64,000 nucleotides of DNA from Streptomyces antarcticus. GTDB lineage: Bacteria > Actinomycetota > Actinomycetes > Streptomycetales > Streptomycetaceae. Below the pieces are notes generated by a model that saw only the letters and a list, made by a program, of their open reading frames with translations, was not told where the DNA came from and made no database searches. The stretch covers positions 186,001-250,000 of the forward strand of contig NZ_JAPNLM010000006.1 of the NCBI RefSeq assembly GCF_026627255.1, in the 5' to 3' direction. Of this stretch, positions 41,431 to 52,000 are shown in pieces. A program made the position numbers and the translations under genes. Position 1 is the first letter of the stretch; every line of letters starts with the position of its first letter.

Positions 41431-43014
41431 ATGAGTCTGCCCCGGCATTGGTGGAGTGCAAGTCAAAGTTACGTCTCGGAGATACTGTCACTGCTCGCAG
41501 CCGCGCCGGATCGCGATGTCGTTTATTGGCGTGGTGAAGCCTTCTCTGGTCGTGACCTTATTCGGTCCGTGACTGAAACGTTCCTTGCGCTGCGCAACCG
41601 CGGAGTGGGTAAGGGAGATGTGGTAGCGATTCTGGTCGCACCCAACAGCCCTGAGATGCTCACCGTGCGGTACGCGACACATCTGCTCGGCGGCGCCGTG
41701 TGCCATTTGCGAACCACTAATCCTGGTACCAGGGCAACGGTCCTTCCGCTGGATCACCAGATTCAGATCCTGCGCGAAACCGAAGCCGTGGCCATCTATG
41801 CCGATGCCGAAGGTTCGGAGCGCGCGGCAGAGCTTGCTGATGCCAGTGGGATCCCGGTAACGCGACTTCAGCATGGGGAACGAAATGAGGTCGGCCGGGC
41901 CGATGCTACCGATACCCCGGACGCCGTTTCGTGGGACCCGAATGCGCTAGTCTTCATCGGCTTCACGAGTGGCAGCACGGGACGGCCCAAGGGAATCCGG
42001 TTGTCGGGCCGCGCGTGGGAAGCAACGGTGCGTGCATGGATGGAGGTCGGTCGTGAATACGACTGTGCGTCGATCCTGGTATCGACCCCTCTGAGTCATG
42101 GCGTCGCCGCGATGGCAGACGCAGTCTTCGCCTTGGGCGGAGCGCTCTATCTCCATGAGACCTTCGATGCCGAGAAATTCGTGGACACCGTCTCCGAGGA
42201 GAAGGAGGTCTCGTGGACGTTCATGGCGACAAATCACGTGTTCCAAGTCATCGACCATCTGCTCGAGCGAGGAATCCGCGACAGAGACGCTCTGGAAGCG
42301 GCGGGCCTGTCCTCGCTGAAGCGGATTGTCTACGGTGGCAGCCCCGCGGCGCCCGCTAGAATTGCGCAGGCTTTTCGGATTTTCGGCCCTGCTCTGGCGC
42401 AGGGGTATGCCACGAGCGAGAGCGGTCGGATCACGATCCTGACGCCTCAGGAGCACGGCAACCCGGAACTCGCGGGCACTGTCGGTCGGCCCTTCCCTGA
42501 GGTGGAGGTCGTCGTCTGCAATTCGAATTCGGGCGCGCAGTTGGCGGCGGGGGAAATCGGCGAGGTTCGTGTCCGCTCGCCTCAGATGATGGACGGCTAT
42601 AACGGCAACCTGGAATTGACTGCACAAGTTCTTCGTGACGGCTGGTATTTCACCGGAGATATCGGCCGTCTCGACGAGCGGGGCTATTTGACTCTCCTGG
42701 GTCGGGTGGCCCACGTCATCAAGGTCGGTGGCGTCAAGGTTCATCCCATAGTTCTCGAGGCGGAAATTCTTTCCCACCCAGGTGTCCGGCACGCCGCCGT
42801 CTATGGAGTGCAGGACGAGGATGGAAGCGATCACATCCACGCCGCAATCGAATGTGATCCGGCTGAGGTGGTCGAAGTGGAAAGCGTACGCGCGAGCATT
42901 GCTGAGAAACTGTCCCCGATTCACGTGCCCGAGAAGATGCATGTCTTGAGCGCACTGCCGATGAATAGCAACGGCAAGCCTGACAAGGTGCTCCTGAAGT
43001 CGCAATATTCCTAG
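41431..43014 (+). CDS. Adenylate-forming enzyme, probable C5N amide synthetase (MoeA4/AsuD-set relative)
   Basis: The 527-residue protein belongs to the acyl-AMP ligase superfamily: FTSGSTGRPKG (178-188) for ATP phosphate binding, GYATSESG (325-332) in place of YGMTE, FTGDIG around 407-412, and the C-terminal NGKPDK lysine (K516). The divergent A5 motif and its place next to ALA synthase and an acyl-CoA ligase suggest it activates the polyketide carboxylate and joins it to the amine of the C5N ring; this is inference. ATG 41431 follows AGGAAAG. Third codon positions are less GC-rich than in most genes here. A simple acyl-CoA ligase is the alternative. Confidence 0.82.
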   Translation: MSLPRHWWSASQSYVSEILSLLAAAPDRDVVYWRGEAFSGRDLIRSVTETFLALRNRGVGKGDVVAILVAPNSPEMLTVRYATHLLGGAVCHLRTTNPGTRATVLPLDHQIQILRETEAVAIYADAEGSERAAELADASGIPVTRLQHGERNEVGRADATDTPDAVSWDPNALVFIGFTSGSTGRPKGIRLSGRAWEATVRAWMEVGREYDCASILVSTPLSHGVAAMADAVFALGGALYLHETFDAEKFVDTVSEEKEVSWTFMATNHVFQVIDHLLERGIRDRDALEAAGLSSLKRIVYGGSPAAPARIAQAFRIFGPALAQGYATSESGRITILTPQEHGNPELAGTVGRPFPEVEVVVCNSNSGAQLAAGEIGEVRVRSPQMMDGYNGNLELTAQVLRDGWYFTGDIGRLDERGYLTLLGRVAHVIKVGGVKVHPIVLEAEILSHPGVRHAAVYGVQDEDGSDHIHAAIECDPAEVVEVESVRASIAEKLSPIHVPEKMHVLSALPMNSNGKPDKVLLKSQYS

Positions 43015-43069
43015 CGTAGACCTTTCGGTTCGCAGATCAATCCAACCGCTACGTCGAGAAAGTGAGTGA

Positions 43070-44353
43070 ATGAACGTTCACCTGGCATCATACCTGAATG
43101 GGAACACCGCTGACGATCTTGCTGAAAGCAAGCGCGAGTTCCTAGAGATCGGCCGTCGTTCCGGCCGTTACCCCATGGCCAGTGCGCGGCGTGATGGGGT
43201 GGATTCGGAAGTAAGCGTCTGGTGCAGCAACGACTATCTGGGAATGGGTCAGAATCGCCAGATCGTTGCGGCTGTGCACGCCGCGATCGATGCCTATGGC
43301 GTAGGTTCCGGAGGTTCCCGGAATATCGGTGGCACCAACCACTATCACGTCCTTCTCGAAAATGAGCTGGCGGATCTTCACGGCAAGGAATCCGCTCTCC
43401 TTTTCACGTCGGGATACACGGCCAACGAGGGATCCCTCTCCGTGCTGGCGGGGCTGCCGAAGGAAACCATCGTATTTTCCGACGCGAAGAACCACGCCTC
43501 GATCATCGACGGTCTCCGGCACAGCGGCGCGAAGAAGCACGTCTTCAGGCACAATGACGTCGCCCACCTGGAAGAATTGATCGCGGCCGCTCCCGCCGAC
43601 TGCCCGAAGCTTATTGTTGTCGAATCCGTCTATTCCATGTCGGGCAACGTCGCGCCGCTCGCCGAGATTGCCGACATTGCGGACAAGTACGGTGCCACGA
43701 CCTTCATCGACGAGGTCCACGCGGTCGGCATGTACGGCCCGCAGGGCGCTGGCATAGCCGCGCGGGAAGACATCGCCGATCGGTTCACGGTCGTGATGGG
43801 TACCTTGGCAAAGGGTTACGGAACGGTCGGCGGCTACATTGCGGGACCGGCGGCGCTCGTGGACGCGGTTCGGACCTATTCGCGCTCGTTCGTCTTCACC
43901 ACCTCGCTGCCGCCGGCGATCGCGGCCGGTGCGCTGGCGTCGGTGCAGTACCTGCGGTCCTCCGATGTCGAGCGAAAGCTTCTCTCGGAGAATGCGCGGC
44001 TTCTGCACAGCCTTCTGATCTCGGCCGACATCCCGTTCATTTCGACGGACTCGCATATCGTTGCGGCCTTCGTCGGGGATGACGACACGTGCAAGCGGGC
44101 GTCCCAGCTGATGTTCGAACGGCACGGGATCTACGTCCAGTCCATCAATGCCCCCAGCGTGCCCGCGGGCGAGGAGATCCTGCGCATCGCTCCGTCTGCC
44201 GTGCATGATCAGAACGATGTCGAGGAATTCGCCCAGGCCCTTCATGGCATCTGGAAGGAACTGAACATCCCGACCTCGACTGCCCGAGACTGGTTCACGT
44301 CCGAGCTCTGCGGTGGCGGCCCCCGCACCGCCGCGAAAGACGGACTGCTGTAG
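43070..44353 (+). CDS. 5-aminolevulinate synthase (C5N pathway)
   Basis: The 427-residue PLP enzyme has the alpha-oxoamine synthase pattern: [51 protein letters not shown] and the Schiff-base lysine in GTLAKGYG (K248). It condenses glycine and succinyl-CoA to 5-aminolevulinate. Streptomycetes make haem through the C5 glutamate route, so an ALA synthase in this setting almost always marks biosynthesis of 2-amino-3-hydroxycyclopent-2-enone. ATG 43070 follows 55 bases after the amide-synthetase gene, and the next gene begins 2 bases after its stop, so the three form one operon. Confidence 0.92.
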   Translation: MNVHLASYLNGNTADDLAESKREFLEIGRRSGRYPMASARRDGVDSEVSVWCSNDYLGMGQNRQIVAAVHAAIDAYGVGSGGSRNIGGTNHYHVLLENELADLHGKESALLFTSGYTANEGSLSVLAGLPKETIVFSDAKNHASIIDGLRHSGAKKHVFRHNDVAHLEELIAAAPADCPKLIVVESVYSMSGNVAPLAEIADIADKYGATTFIDEVHAVGMYGPQGAGIAAREDIADRFTVVMGTLAKGYGTVGGYIAGPAALVDAVRTYSRSFVFTTSLPPAIAAGALASVQYLRSSDVERKLLSENARLLHSLLISADIPFISTDSHIVAAFVGDDDTCKRASQLMFERHGIYVQSINAPSVPAGEEILRIAPSAVHDQNDVEEFAQALHGIWKELNIPTSTARDWFTSELCGGGPRTAAKDGLL

Positions 44354-44355
44354 CG

Positions 44356-45897
44356 ATGACCACGTCAGTTGCCGGCGTGCTGGCCGACACAGCGGCGCAG
44401 CGACCCGACCACTCGGCCGTGATCTACGAGTCCGAGCACTTCACCTACGGGTGGCTGTGGGAACAGGCACGTCGCTACGCGTCCGTGCTGCGAGCCAACG
44501 GGGTGCGGCCAGGCGACCGGGTCGCCATGCTGCTGGCCGACACCCCGCAGTTTCCCGTCGTGTACTTCGGCGTGCTGGCGGCCGGCGCCGTCGCGATCCC
44601 GCTGAGTGTCATGTCGACCGCGTCGGAGATCGATCACGTACTGACCGATGCCGACGCCCGTTTTCTGGTGTGCGCCGCCTCCTTGCTCGCCCAGGCGAGG
44701 GAGGCGGCGGAGCGGCTCGGCACCGTGCTCCTCACTGCCGGCCCGGGCCCGGCGGGCACCGTCGACCTGGAGAACGCGGCACAGGACACGGCGCCGATCG
44801 ACGATTCCGCGGTGCGGGAACCCGACGATGTCGCGGTCGTGTTCTACACGTCCGGCACGACGGGTAAGCCGAAAGGGGTGATGCTCACCCACCGGAACAT
44901 TCTGCACAACGTCGAGAGGATGGTCACCACTCCGTACATGTTCCGGAGTGACGACGTACTGCTCGGGTGTTTGCCGCTGTCGCACGGTTTCGGTCAGATT
45001 TGCGGCATGCTGACTGGCTTCCGCGCCGGTATATCCATGGTCATGATGCCGCGGTTCTCCGGGCGGGAGGCCCTCGCGCTGATGACGAAACACCGATGCA
45101 CGGTGTTCATGGGCGTGCCGACCATGTATTTCGGGTTGCTCGATGCGGTGGCCCAGGGCGAGCAGGTTCCTCGGCTCGACCGCGTGTACAGCGGGGGATC
45201 GGCGCTTCCAGTCAAGACCCTCGACGATGTCCGAAGCGTGTTCGGATGTCCTGTGTACGAGGGCTACGGGATGACCGAGACCTCCTGCAGCGTTGCCTAT
45301 CACTATCCCGGCCTGACTTTTCGACCCGGAACAGTCGGTGCTCCGATCACTGGCATCACTGTCGGTATAGCTCGGCCGAATGTCGACAGGATCGATCTCC
45401 TGCCCGTCGGTGAGGTGGGCGAGATCCTGGTGCGCGGTCCGAACGTCATGGCCGGATATCTCGGTCGCCCGGAGATCACCGCTGAGGTTTTGATCGACGG
45501 CTGGTTCCTCACCGGCGATCTCGGCAGGCTGGATGGCGACGGATATCTTTCGGTCGTGGGCCGTAAGAAGGACTTGATTCTGCGTGGCGGCTACAACGTT
45601 TATCCGCGCGAAATCGAGGAGATCCTCGTCAGGCATCCGGCCGTGGCGCAGGTGGCGGTTATCGGTGTTCCGCACCCTGTGCTCGGTGAGGAGGTCTGGG
45701 CGATCGTCGTGGCTGCCCGGCCGGAGGACGTCAGCTCTGGATCGGATGAAGAGATCATCGAATGGGGCAAGCAGCGTCTCGCCGCATATAAGTACCCTCG
45801 TCGAGTCGAGTTCACCGACGCTCTCCCGTTGGGGTCCAGCGGAAAAGTTCTCAAGCGGATGCTCGTGTCGAAATACGAGCCGACCGTCGACTCGTAG
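44356..45897 (+). CDS. Acyl-CoA ligase, probable 5-aminolevulinate:CoA ligase of the C5N pathway
   Basis: The 513-residue protein is a canonical class I acyl-CoA synthetase: YTSGTTGKPKG (164-174), YGMTE (304-308), LTGDLGRLDGDGYL, the GRKKDLILRGGYNVYP hinge and SGKVLKR with the C-terminal lysine. In asukamycin- and moenomycin-type C5N pathways an enzyme of this family makes ALA-CoA, which cyclises to the cyclopentenone. The canonical motifs make it the better candidate for that step than the ligase at 41431. It starts 2 bases after the ALA synthase stop. A perfect hairpin lies between it and the PKS. Confidence 0.86.
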   Translation: MTTSVAGVLADTAAQRPDHSAVIYESEHFTYGWLWEQARRYASVLRANGVRPGDRVAMLLADTPQFPVVYFGVLAAGAVAIPLSVMSTASEIDHVLTDADARFLVCAASLLAQAREAAERLGTVLLTAGPGPAGTVDLENAAQDTAPIDDSAVREPDDVAVVFYTSGTTGKPKGVMLTHRNILHNVERMVTTPYMFRSDDVLLGCLPLSHGFGQICGMLTGFRAGISMVMMPRFSGREALALMTKHRCTVFMGVPTMYFGLLDAVAQGEQVPRLDRVYSGGSALPVKTLDDVRSVFGCPVYEGYGMTETSCSVAYHYPGLTFRPGTVGAPITGITVGIARPNVDRIDLLPVGEVGEILVRGPNVMAGYLGRPEITAEVLIDGWFLTGDLGRLDGDGYLSVVGRKKDLILRGGYNVYPREIEEILVRHPAVAQVAVIGVPHPVLGEEVWAIVVAARPEDVSSGSDEEIIEWGKQRLAAYKYPRRVEFTDALPLGSSGKVLKRMLVSKYEPTVDS

Positions 45898-45985
45898 CTG
45901 CAAACGAACAGCCCTCGCTCTCGGAGCCGGCTTTGGATCGTCCAGTTCTCCATTCGGCTGACAGGCCGCCACAGAATTAAATTGA

Positions 45986-46018
45986 CGTAGCACCCGCGGC
46001 ACGGCTGTGGGTGCTACG
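45986..46018 (+). terminator. Perfect 10-bp hairpin between the C5N operon and the PKS
   Basis: CGTAGCACCC (45986-45995) and GGGTGCTACG (46009-46018) pair perfectly around a 13-base loop. It may terminate the C5N transcript 89 bases after the ligase stop. It also lies only 47 bases before the PKS start, so it could equally be an attenuator or 5' leader structure. AGAATTAAATTGACG (45973-45987) just upstream is unusually AT-rich for this DNA. Confidence 0.55.
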
Positions 46019-46065
46019 CCTCCGCTCAAGCATCGTACGTAACAAATAGGTAGGGCGGCTCGACC

Positions 46066-49000
46066 ATGGCTGAATTCCAAGCGGACACGTCGGCATCGAC
46101 CGAGGCGATCGCCATCGTCGGTATATCCTGCCGACTGCCGCATGCGGAGAATCCCGCCCAGCTGTGGCAGCTGCTGCGCGACGGCCGCAGTGCGATTGGC
46201 GCGCCCCCAGCAGGCCGCCCCGAACTGATTTCTCGGCCGGGCGGCTATCTCGACGACGTCAGCGGATTTGATGCAGGCTTCTTCGGCATCAGTCCGAGCG
46301 AGGCGTCGTCGATGGATCCGCAGCAGCGGCTGATGCTTGAGCTCGCCTGGGAGGCACTGGAGGACGCCAGGATCCTCCCGTCCGATCTTGCCGATAGCCG
46401 GACCGGTGTCTTCGTCGGCGTCATCGCCGACGACTATGCCGCCCTCACGCATCAGCACGGGGCCGAAGGCATTACCCGCCACACCCTGACCGGTCTCAAC
46501 CGCGGCGTCGTTGCCAACCGGATCTCCTACACCCTGGGTCTGCACGGACCGAGTGCGGCCGTGGACACCGGCCAGTCCTCCTCGCTGGTCGCTGTGCACC
46601 TGGCAGTCGAGAGCCTGCGCCGCGGCGAGTCCGCCATGGCCATCGCCGGCGGTGTCAACCTCAATTTGGTGCCGGACAGCACCATCGGCGCGGAGCGGTT
46701 TGGCGCACTTTCACCAGACGGTCTCAGCTTCACTTTCGACGCGAGGGCGAATGGATATGTACGCGGTGAGGGCGGCGCGTTCGTGGTGCTCAAGCCGCTG
46801 CACGCCGCCGTAGCAGACGGCGACCCGGTCTACTGCGTGCTGCGCGGCAGCGCGATGAACAACGACGGGACGACCGAGGGTCTCACCGTACCGAGTCCGG
46901 CCGGCCAGCAGGATGTCCTGCGGCAGGCGTACGAGCGTGCCAAGGTGTCCGCGGAGCAGGTGCAGTACGTCGAATTGCACGGCACGGGTACCAAGCTGGG
47001 CGACCCGATCGAAGCGTCGGCTCTGGGCGCGGTGCTCGGTGACGGCCGCGTGGACGGAGCCGAGCTGCGGGTCGGATCGGTGAAGACCAACGTCGGACAC
47101 CTTGAGGGTGCCGCCGGCATCGTCGGCTTGCTGAAAGCGGCGCTCTGCATCCGTCACCGCGAGCTCGTGCCGAGCCTGAACTACGAAACCCCCAACCCAG
47201 ACATTCCGTTCGACGAGTTGAAGCTCGCCGTACAGCGAAGCCGCGAGCCATGGCCGCGGCCGGACGAGCCGCTCTACGCAGGTGTCAGCTCGTTCGGTGT
47301 GGGCGGTACGAACTGCCACGTCGTGCTTTCGGACTGGCGCACTGAGTCGGCCGCGCAGGAGTTGCCTGGCGCTGAGTCCGGCTCGGGTGTGGTGCCGTGG
47401 GTGGTGTCGGCTAAGTCGGCTGAGGCTGTGGCTGGTCAGGCGGGGCGGCTGGTGTCGTTCCTTGGTGACCGTCCGGGGCTGGATGTCGCGGCGGTGGGTC
47501 GTTCGCTTGTGGTGTCGCGTGCTCGTTTCGATCATCGTGCGGTGGTTGTGGGGGAGACTCGCGAGGAGCTTGTGGCGGGTGTTCGGGCGTTGGCTGCGGG
47601 TGTGCCTGCGGCTGGTGTGGTGTCGGGTCGTGCGGTCCCGGGTGGTGCGGGTAAGACGGTGTTCGTCTTCCCCGGTCAGGGTTCGCAGTGGCAGGGCATG
47701 GCGCTAGAGCTTTTCGATTCCTCCCCGGTGTTTGCAGGGCGGCTGGTGGAGTGTGAGCAGGCTCTGGCGCCGTTCACGGACTGGTCGCTGCTGGACGTGC
47801 TGCGCGGTGTGGAGGGTGCGCCTGATTCTGACCGGGTGGATGTGGTGCAGCCCGCGTTGTGGGCGGTGATGGTGTCGTTGGCGGCGTTGTGGCGTTCGGT
47901 GGGCATCGAGCCGGATGCGGTGGTCGGTCACTCGCAGGGTGAGATCGCGGCGGCTGTGGTCGCTGGTGCGTTGTCGCTCGAGGATGCGGCGAAGATCGTC
48001 GCGTTGCGCAGCCGGGCCATCGTGAAGCTGGCCGGTACGGGTGGGATGGTGTCGGTAGCTCTACCGGCCGACGAGGTTCGCGAGCTCATCGCCCCTTGGG
48101 GCGGCGCGATCGATATCGCCGCACACAACGGCCCCATGAGCACGGTCGTCTCCGGCGCCCCGGAGGCCCTGGCCGACCTCGTCGCTCAAAGTGAGGTCAA
48201 GGGATACCGTGCCCGCACTGTTCCGGTCGACTACGCCTCTCACTCCGCCCACGTCGACTTGTTGGAGGATGAGCTGCGGGAGCTGTTGGCCGGCGTCACG
48301 CCGCGTGCCGGTGACATCAGGTTCTTCTCCACTGTCACCGGGCAGCCGCTGAACGGTGAGGAGCTCGACGGCGAGTATTGGTTCCGCAACCTCCGCCAGA
48401 CCGTCCAGTTGGAAGAGGCCACCCGTGCTCTGCTCGGCGACGGGCACCGCGTCTTCATCGAGGTCAGTGCCCACCCGGTGCTTACCTCGGCCCTCAGTGA
48501 CACGGCCGACGAGGCCGGCGTCGGCGGCACTATTGTTGTCGGATCGCTGCGGCGCGACGACGGTGGACGGGATCGTTTCCTGGCCTCGGTCGCAGAGGCG
48601 CACGTCAACGGTGTGGGGGTGGAGTGGGAGCGGTTCCTGCCGGGTTCGGGTTTGGTGGATCTGCCCACGTACGCCTTCCAGCGTCAGCGTTTCTGGCTGG
48701 ATGGTTCGGCGATCGGGCCGGTCCAGGTCCGGACCGTTGCGGCAAGGCGAAGCGGTCCGAAGCGGTCCGCACCGCGAGGCGATGAGCTGGAGCTGGTGCG
48801 TGCGCACGTGGCAGCAGTGCTCGGCCACGGATCGGCGCGCGACGTGGACATCGACACGACCTTCAAGGACCTGGGCTTCGACTCCGTCTCGGCCGTCGAG
48901 CTTCGGAACGCGCTGAACAGGGCCACCGGGCTCTCGCTGCCCTCCGGCCTCCTTTTCAACCACCCGACCCCGGCCGTACTCGCCGAACACCTCGGTGGTC

Positions 49001-52000
49001 AGCTCCTAGGCCTGGACCAAAGCCAGGGCCAGGATGACGATGCGTACGAGGCCATAGCCCCTGACGAGCCGATCGCGATCGTGGGCATGGCATGTCGGCT
49101 GCCGGGAGGGGTCGCCTCTCCGGAGGACCTGTGGCGTTTGGTGAGCGGCGAGGTCGATGCGGTCGACGGATTCCCGACCAACCGGGGCTGGGACCTTGAT
49201 TCACTCTTCGCCCCCGATCCGGGCAGCCCCGGCAAGACCTACGCCACCAAAGGTGGTTTCCTGCACGATGCGGACCGGTTTGATGCCGAGTTCTTCGGCA
49301 TCAGTCCCCGCGAGGCGGCGGCGATGGAGCCCCAGCAGCGGCTGCTGCTGGAGACGGCCTGGGAGGCTTTCGAGCAGGCGGGCATCGACCCCGCCGCGCT
49401 GCGGGGCACCCGCACCGGTGTGTACGTGGGCGCGGTGGCGCAGGAGTACGGGCCGCGGCTGCACGAGCCGTCCGGCGGATACGACGGTTACCTGCTGACG
49501 GGCAACACCGTCAGTGTGGCCTCGGGCCGGCTGGCCTACACCTTCGGGCTTGAGGGCCCGGCGGTGACGGTCGACACCGCCTGCTCGTCCTCGCTCGTCG
49601 CGCTCCACCTCGCCGCGCAGTCGCTGCGCCAGGGCGAGTCCTCCGTGGCCATCGCCGGCGGTGTGTCCGTCATGGCCACGCCCGGCATGTTCGTGGAGTT
49701 CTCCCGGCAGCGCGGGCTGTCGCCGGACGGGCGTTGCAAGGCGTTCTCCTCGTCGGCGGACGGTACGGGCTGGGCCGAGGGTGTGGGTCTGCTGGTGCTG
49801 GAGCGGCTGTCGGACGCGGAGCGCAACGGGCACCAGGTGCTCGCGGTGATCCGTGGTTCCGCCGTGAACCAGGATGGTGCGAGCAACGGTCTGACGGCCC
49901 CGAACGGGCCTTCGCAGGAGCGGGTCATCCGCGCCGCGCTGGCCAACGCCCGCCTGTCGGCGTCCGAGGTGGACGCGGTGGAGGCGCACGGCACGGGCAC
50001 CAAGCTCGGCGACCCGATCGAGGCGCAGGCGCTGCTGGCCACCTACGGCCAGGACCGCGAAGAGCCGCTTCGACTCGGCTCGCTGAAGTCGAACATCGGT
50101 CACCCGCAGGCCGCGGCCGGTGCCGCGGGCGTGATCAAGATGGTCATGGCCATGCGTAACGGGGTTCTCCCGGCGACGCTGCACGTGGACGAGCCGACCT
50201 CGCACGTCGATTGGTCGGCCGGCGCGGTGGAGCTGCTGACGCAGGCCCAGGAGTGGCCGGAGCTCGACCGTCCGCGCCGGGCCGGCATCTCGTCCTTCGG
50301 CATCAGCGGTACCAACGCACACCTCATCGTCGAGCAGGTCACGGAGACCGAAGCTCCGGTGGAGGAGCTTTCGGTGTCGGGTCCGGTGCCGTGGGTGGTG
50401 TCGGGCAAGTCGGGCGCTGCTCTGTCGGAGCAGGCGGATCGGCTGGTGTCGTTCGTGGAGGAGCGGCCGGAGCTGGATGTCGTGGCTGTGGGCCGTTCGC
50501 TGGCTGTATCGCGTGCTCGTTTCGATCACCGTGCGGTGGTCGTGGGGGAGACCCGTGAGGAGCTCCTGGACGCTCTGCGGGCGCTGACCCCGGACGAGGC
50601 CGTCTCGGCGGGTTCGGTTGCGTTCCTGTTCTCCGGGCAGGGCAGTCAGCGTGTGGGTATGGGCCGTGAGCTGTACGTGAGCGAGCCGATGTTCGCGGCC
50701 GCGTATGACGAGGTCGTCGCAGCGCTGGACGTCCACCTCGACCGTTCTCTTGCGGGGGTGATTGAGGGTGAGCCGGAGCTGCTTCAGCGGACCGTGTTCA
50801 CCCAGCCAGCACTGTTCGCGATCGAGGTCTCCCTCTTCCGTCTCCTCTCCCACTACGGCGTGACGCCGGACTATCTGGTGGGTCACTCGGTGGGCGAGCT
50901 GGCCGCCGCGCATGTTGCGGGTGTGCTGTCTCTTGAGGATGGTGCGCGGCTGGTGTGTGCGCGTGCGCGTCTGATGGACGGCGTTGCCGAGGGGGGAGCG
51001 ATGGTCGCCCTCAACGCTGGTGAGGAGAAGGTTTCCGGTTGGCTTGAGGGTCGTGCCGGTGTGGATGTGGCCGGGTTCAACAGCCCTGGCAGCACCGTGA
51101 TTTCGGGTGACGAGACGGAAGTTCTCGAAGTCCTTGAGATGGCCCGCGCGGAGGGTGTGAAGGCGACTCGGCTGAAGGTGAGCCACGCTTTCCACTCCGC
51201 GCACCTGGACGGAGTGCTGGACGAACTCACCGAGGTCGCCCGGTCCCTGACGTATTCGGCTCCGCAGATCCCGGTGGTCTCGAATGTCACCGGGCAGCTG
51301 ATCGAGGAGTTCACCGCCGACCACTGGGCCGTTCAGGCCCGCTCGGCCGTCCGTTTCGCCGACGGCATCGAGACCCTGGCGGGTCTTGGTGTGACGGCGT
51401 TCGTGGAGCTCGGCCCGGACGGCACCCTGGCGGGCCTGACGAACGAATGCCTGGCCGAAGCCACGGGTGTGGTCGTGGTCCCGGTGCTCCGCAAGGACCG
51501 TGAGGAGAAGCGTTCCCTCCTCACCGCCCTGGCTTCCGTCCACACGCACGGTGTCGGTGTGGACTGGGAGGGGTTCTTTCCGGGTTCCGCATGCGTCGAG
51601 CTCCCCACGTACGCCTTCCAGCGTGAGCGTTTTTGGTTGGATGCGCCGCGTTCCGGTGATGCGGCGGGTCTGGGTCTGACGGCTGTGGATCATCCGTTGT
51701 TGGCTGCGATGATCACGGAGCCTGATGGTGATGCGGTGCAGTTCTCGGCTTCGGTGTCGTTGTCTTCGCATCCGTGGCTGGCTGATCACGCGATGGGTGG
51801 GACGGTCCTGGTTCCGGGGACGGTGTTCCTGGAGCTCGCGGGCACCGCGGCCGAGCAGCTGGGTTACGCCACCGTCGAGGAACTCACCCTCCAGGCACCC
51901 CTGATCCTCTCGGAGAAGACGGGCGCTCAGCTGCGGCTGACCGTCGACCGGGCCGACGCGCGCGGCGATCGTCAGTTCACCGTGTACTCGCGGACCGGCG

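Noticed and set aside
46066..47350. Loading KS read as an extending ketosynthase
   Set aside because: The active-site Cys is replaced by Gln (TGQSSS), so it is a decarboxylating KSQ; counting it as a condensing module would add an extension step.
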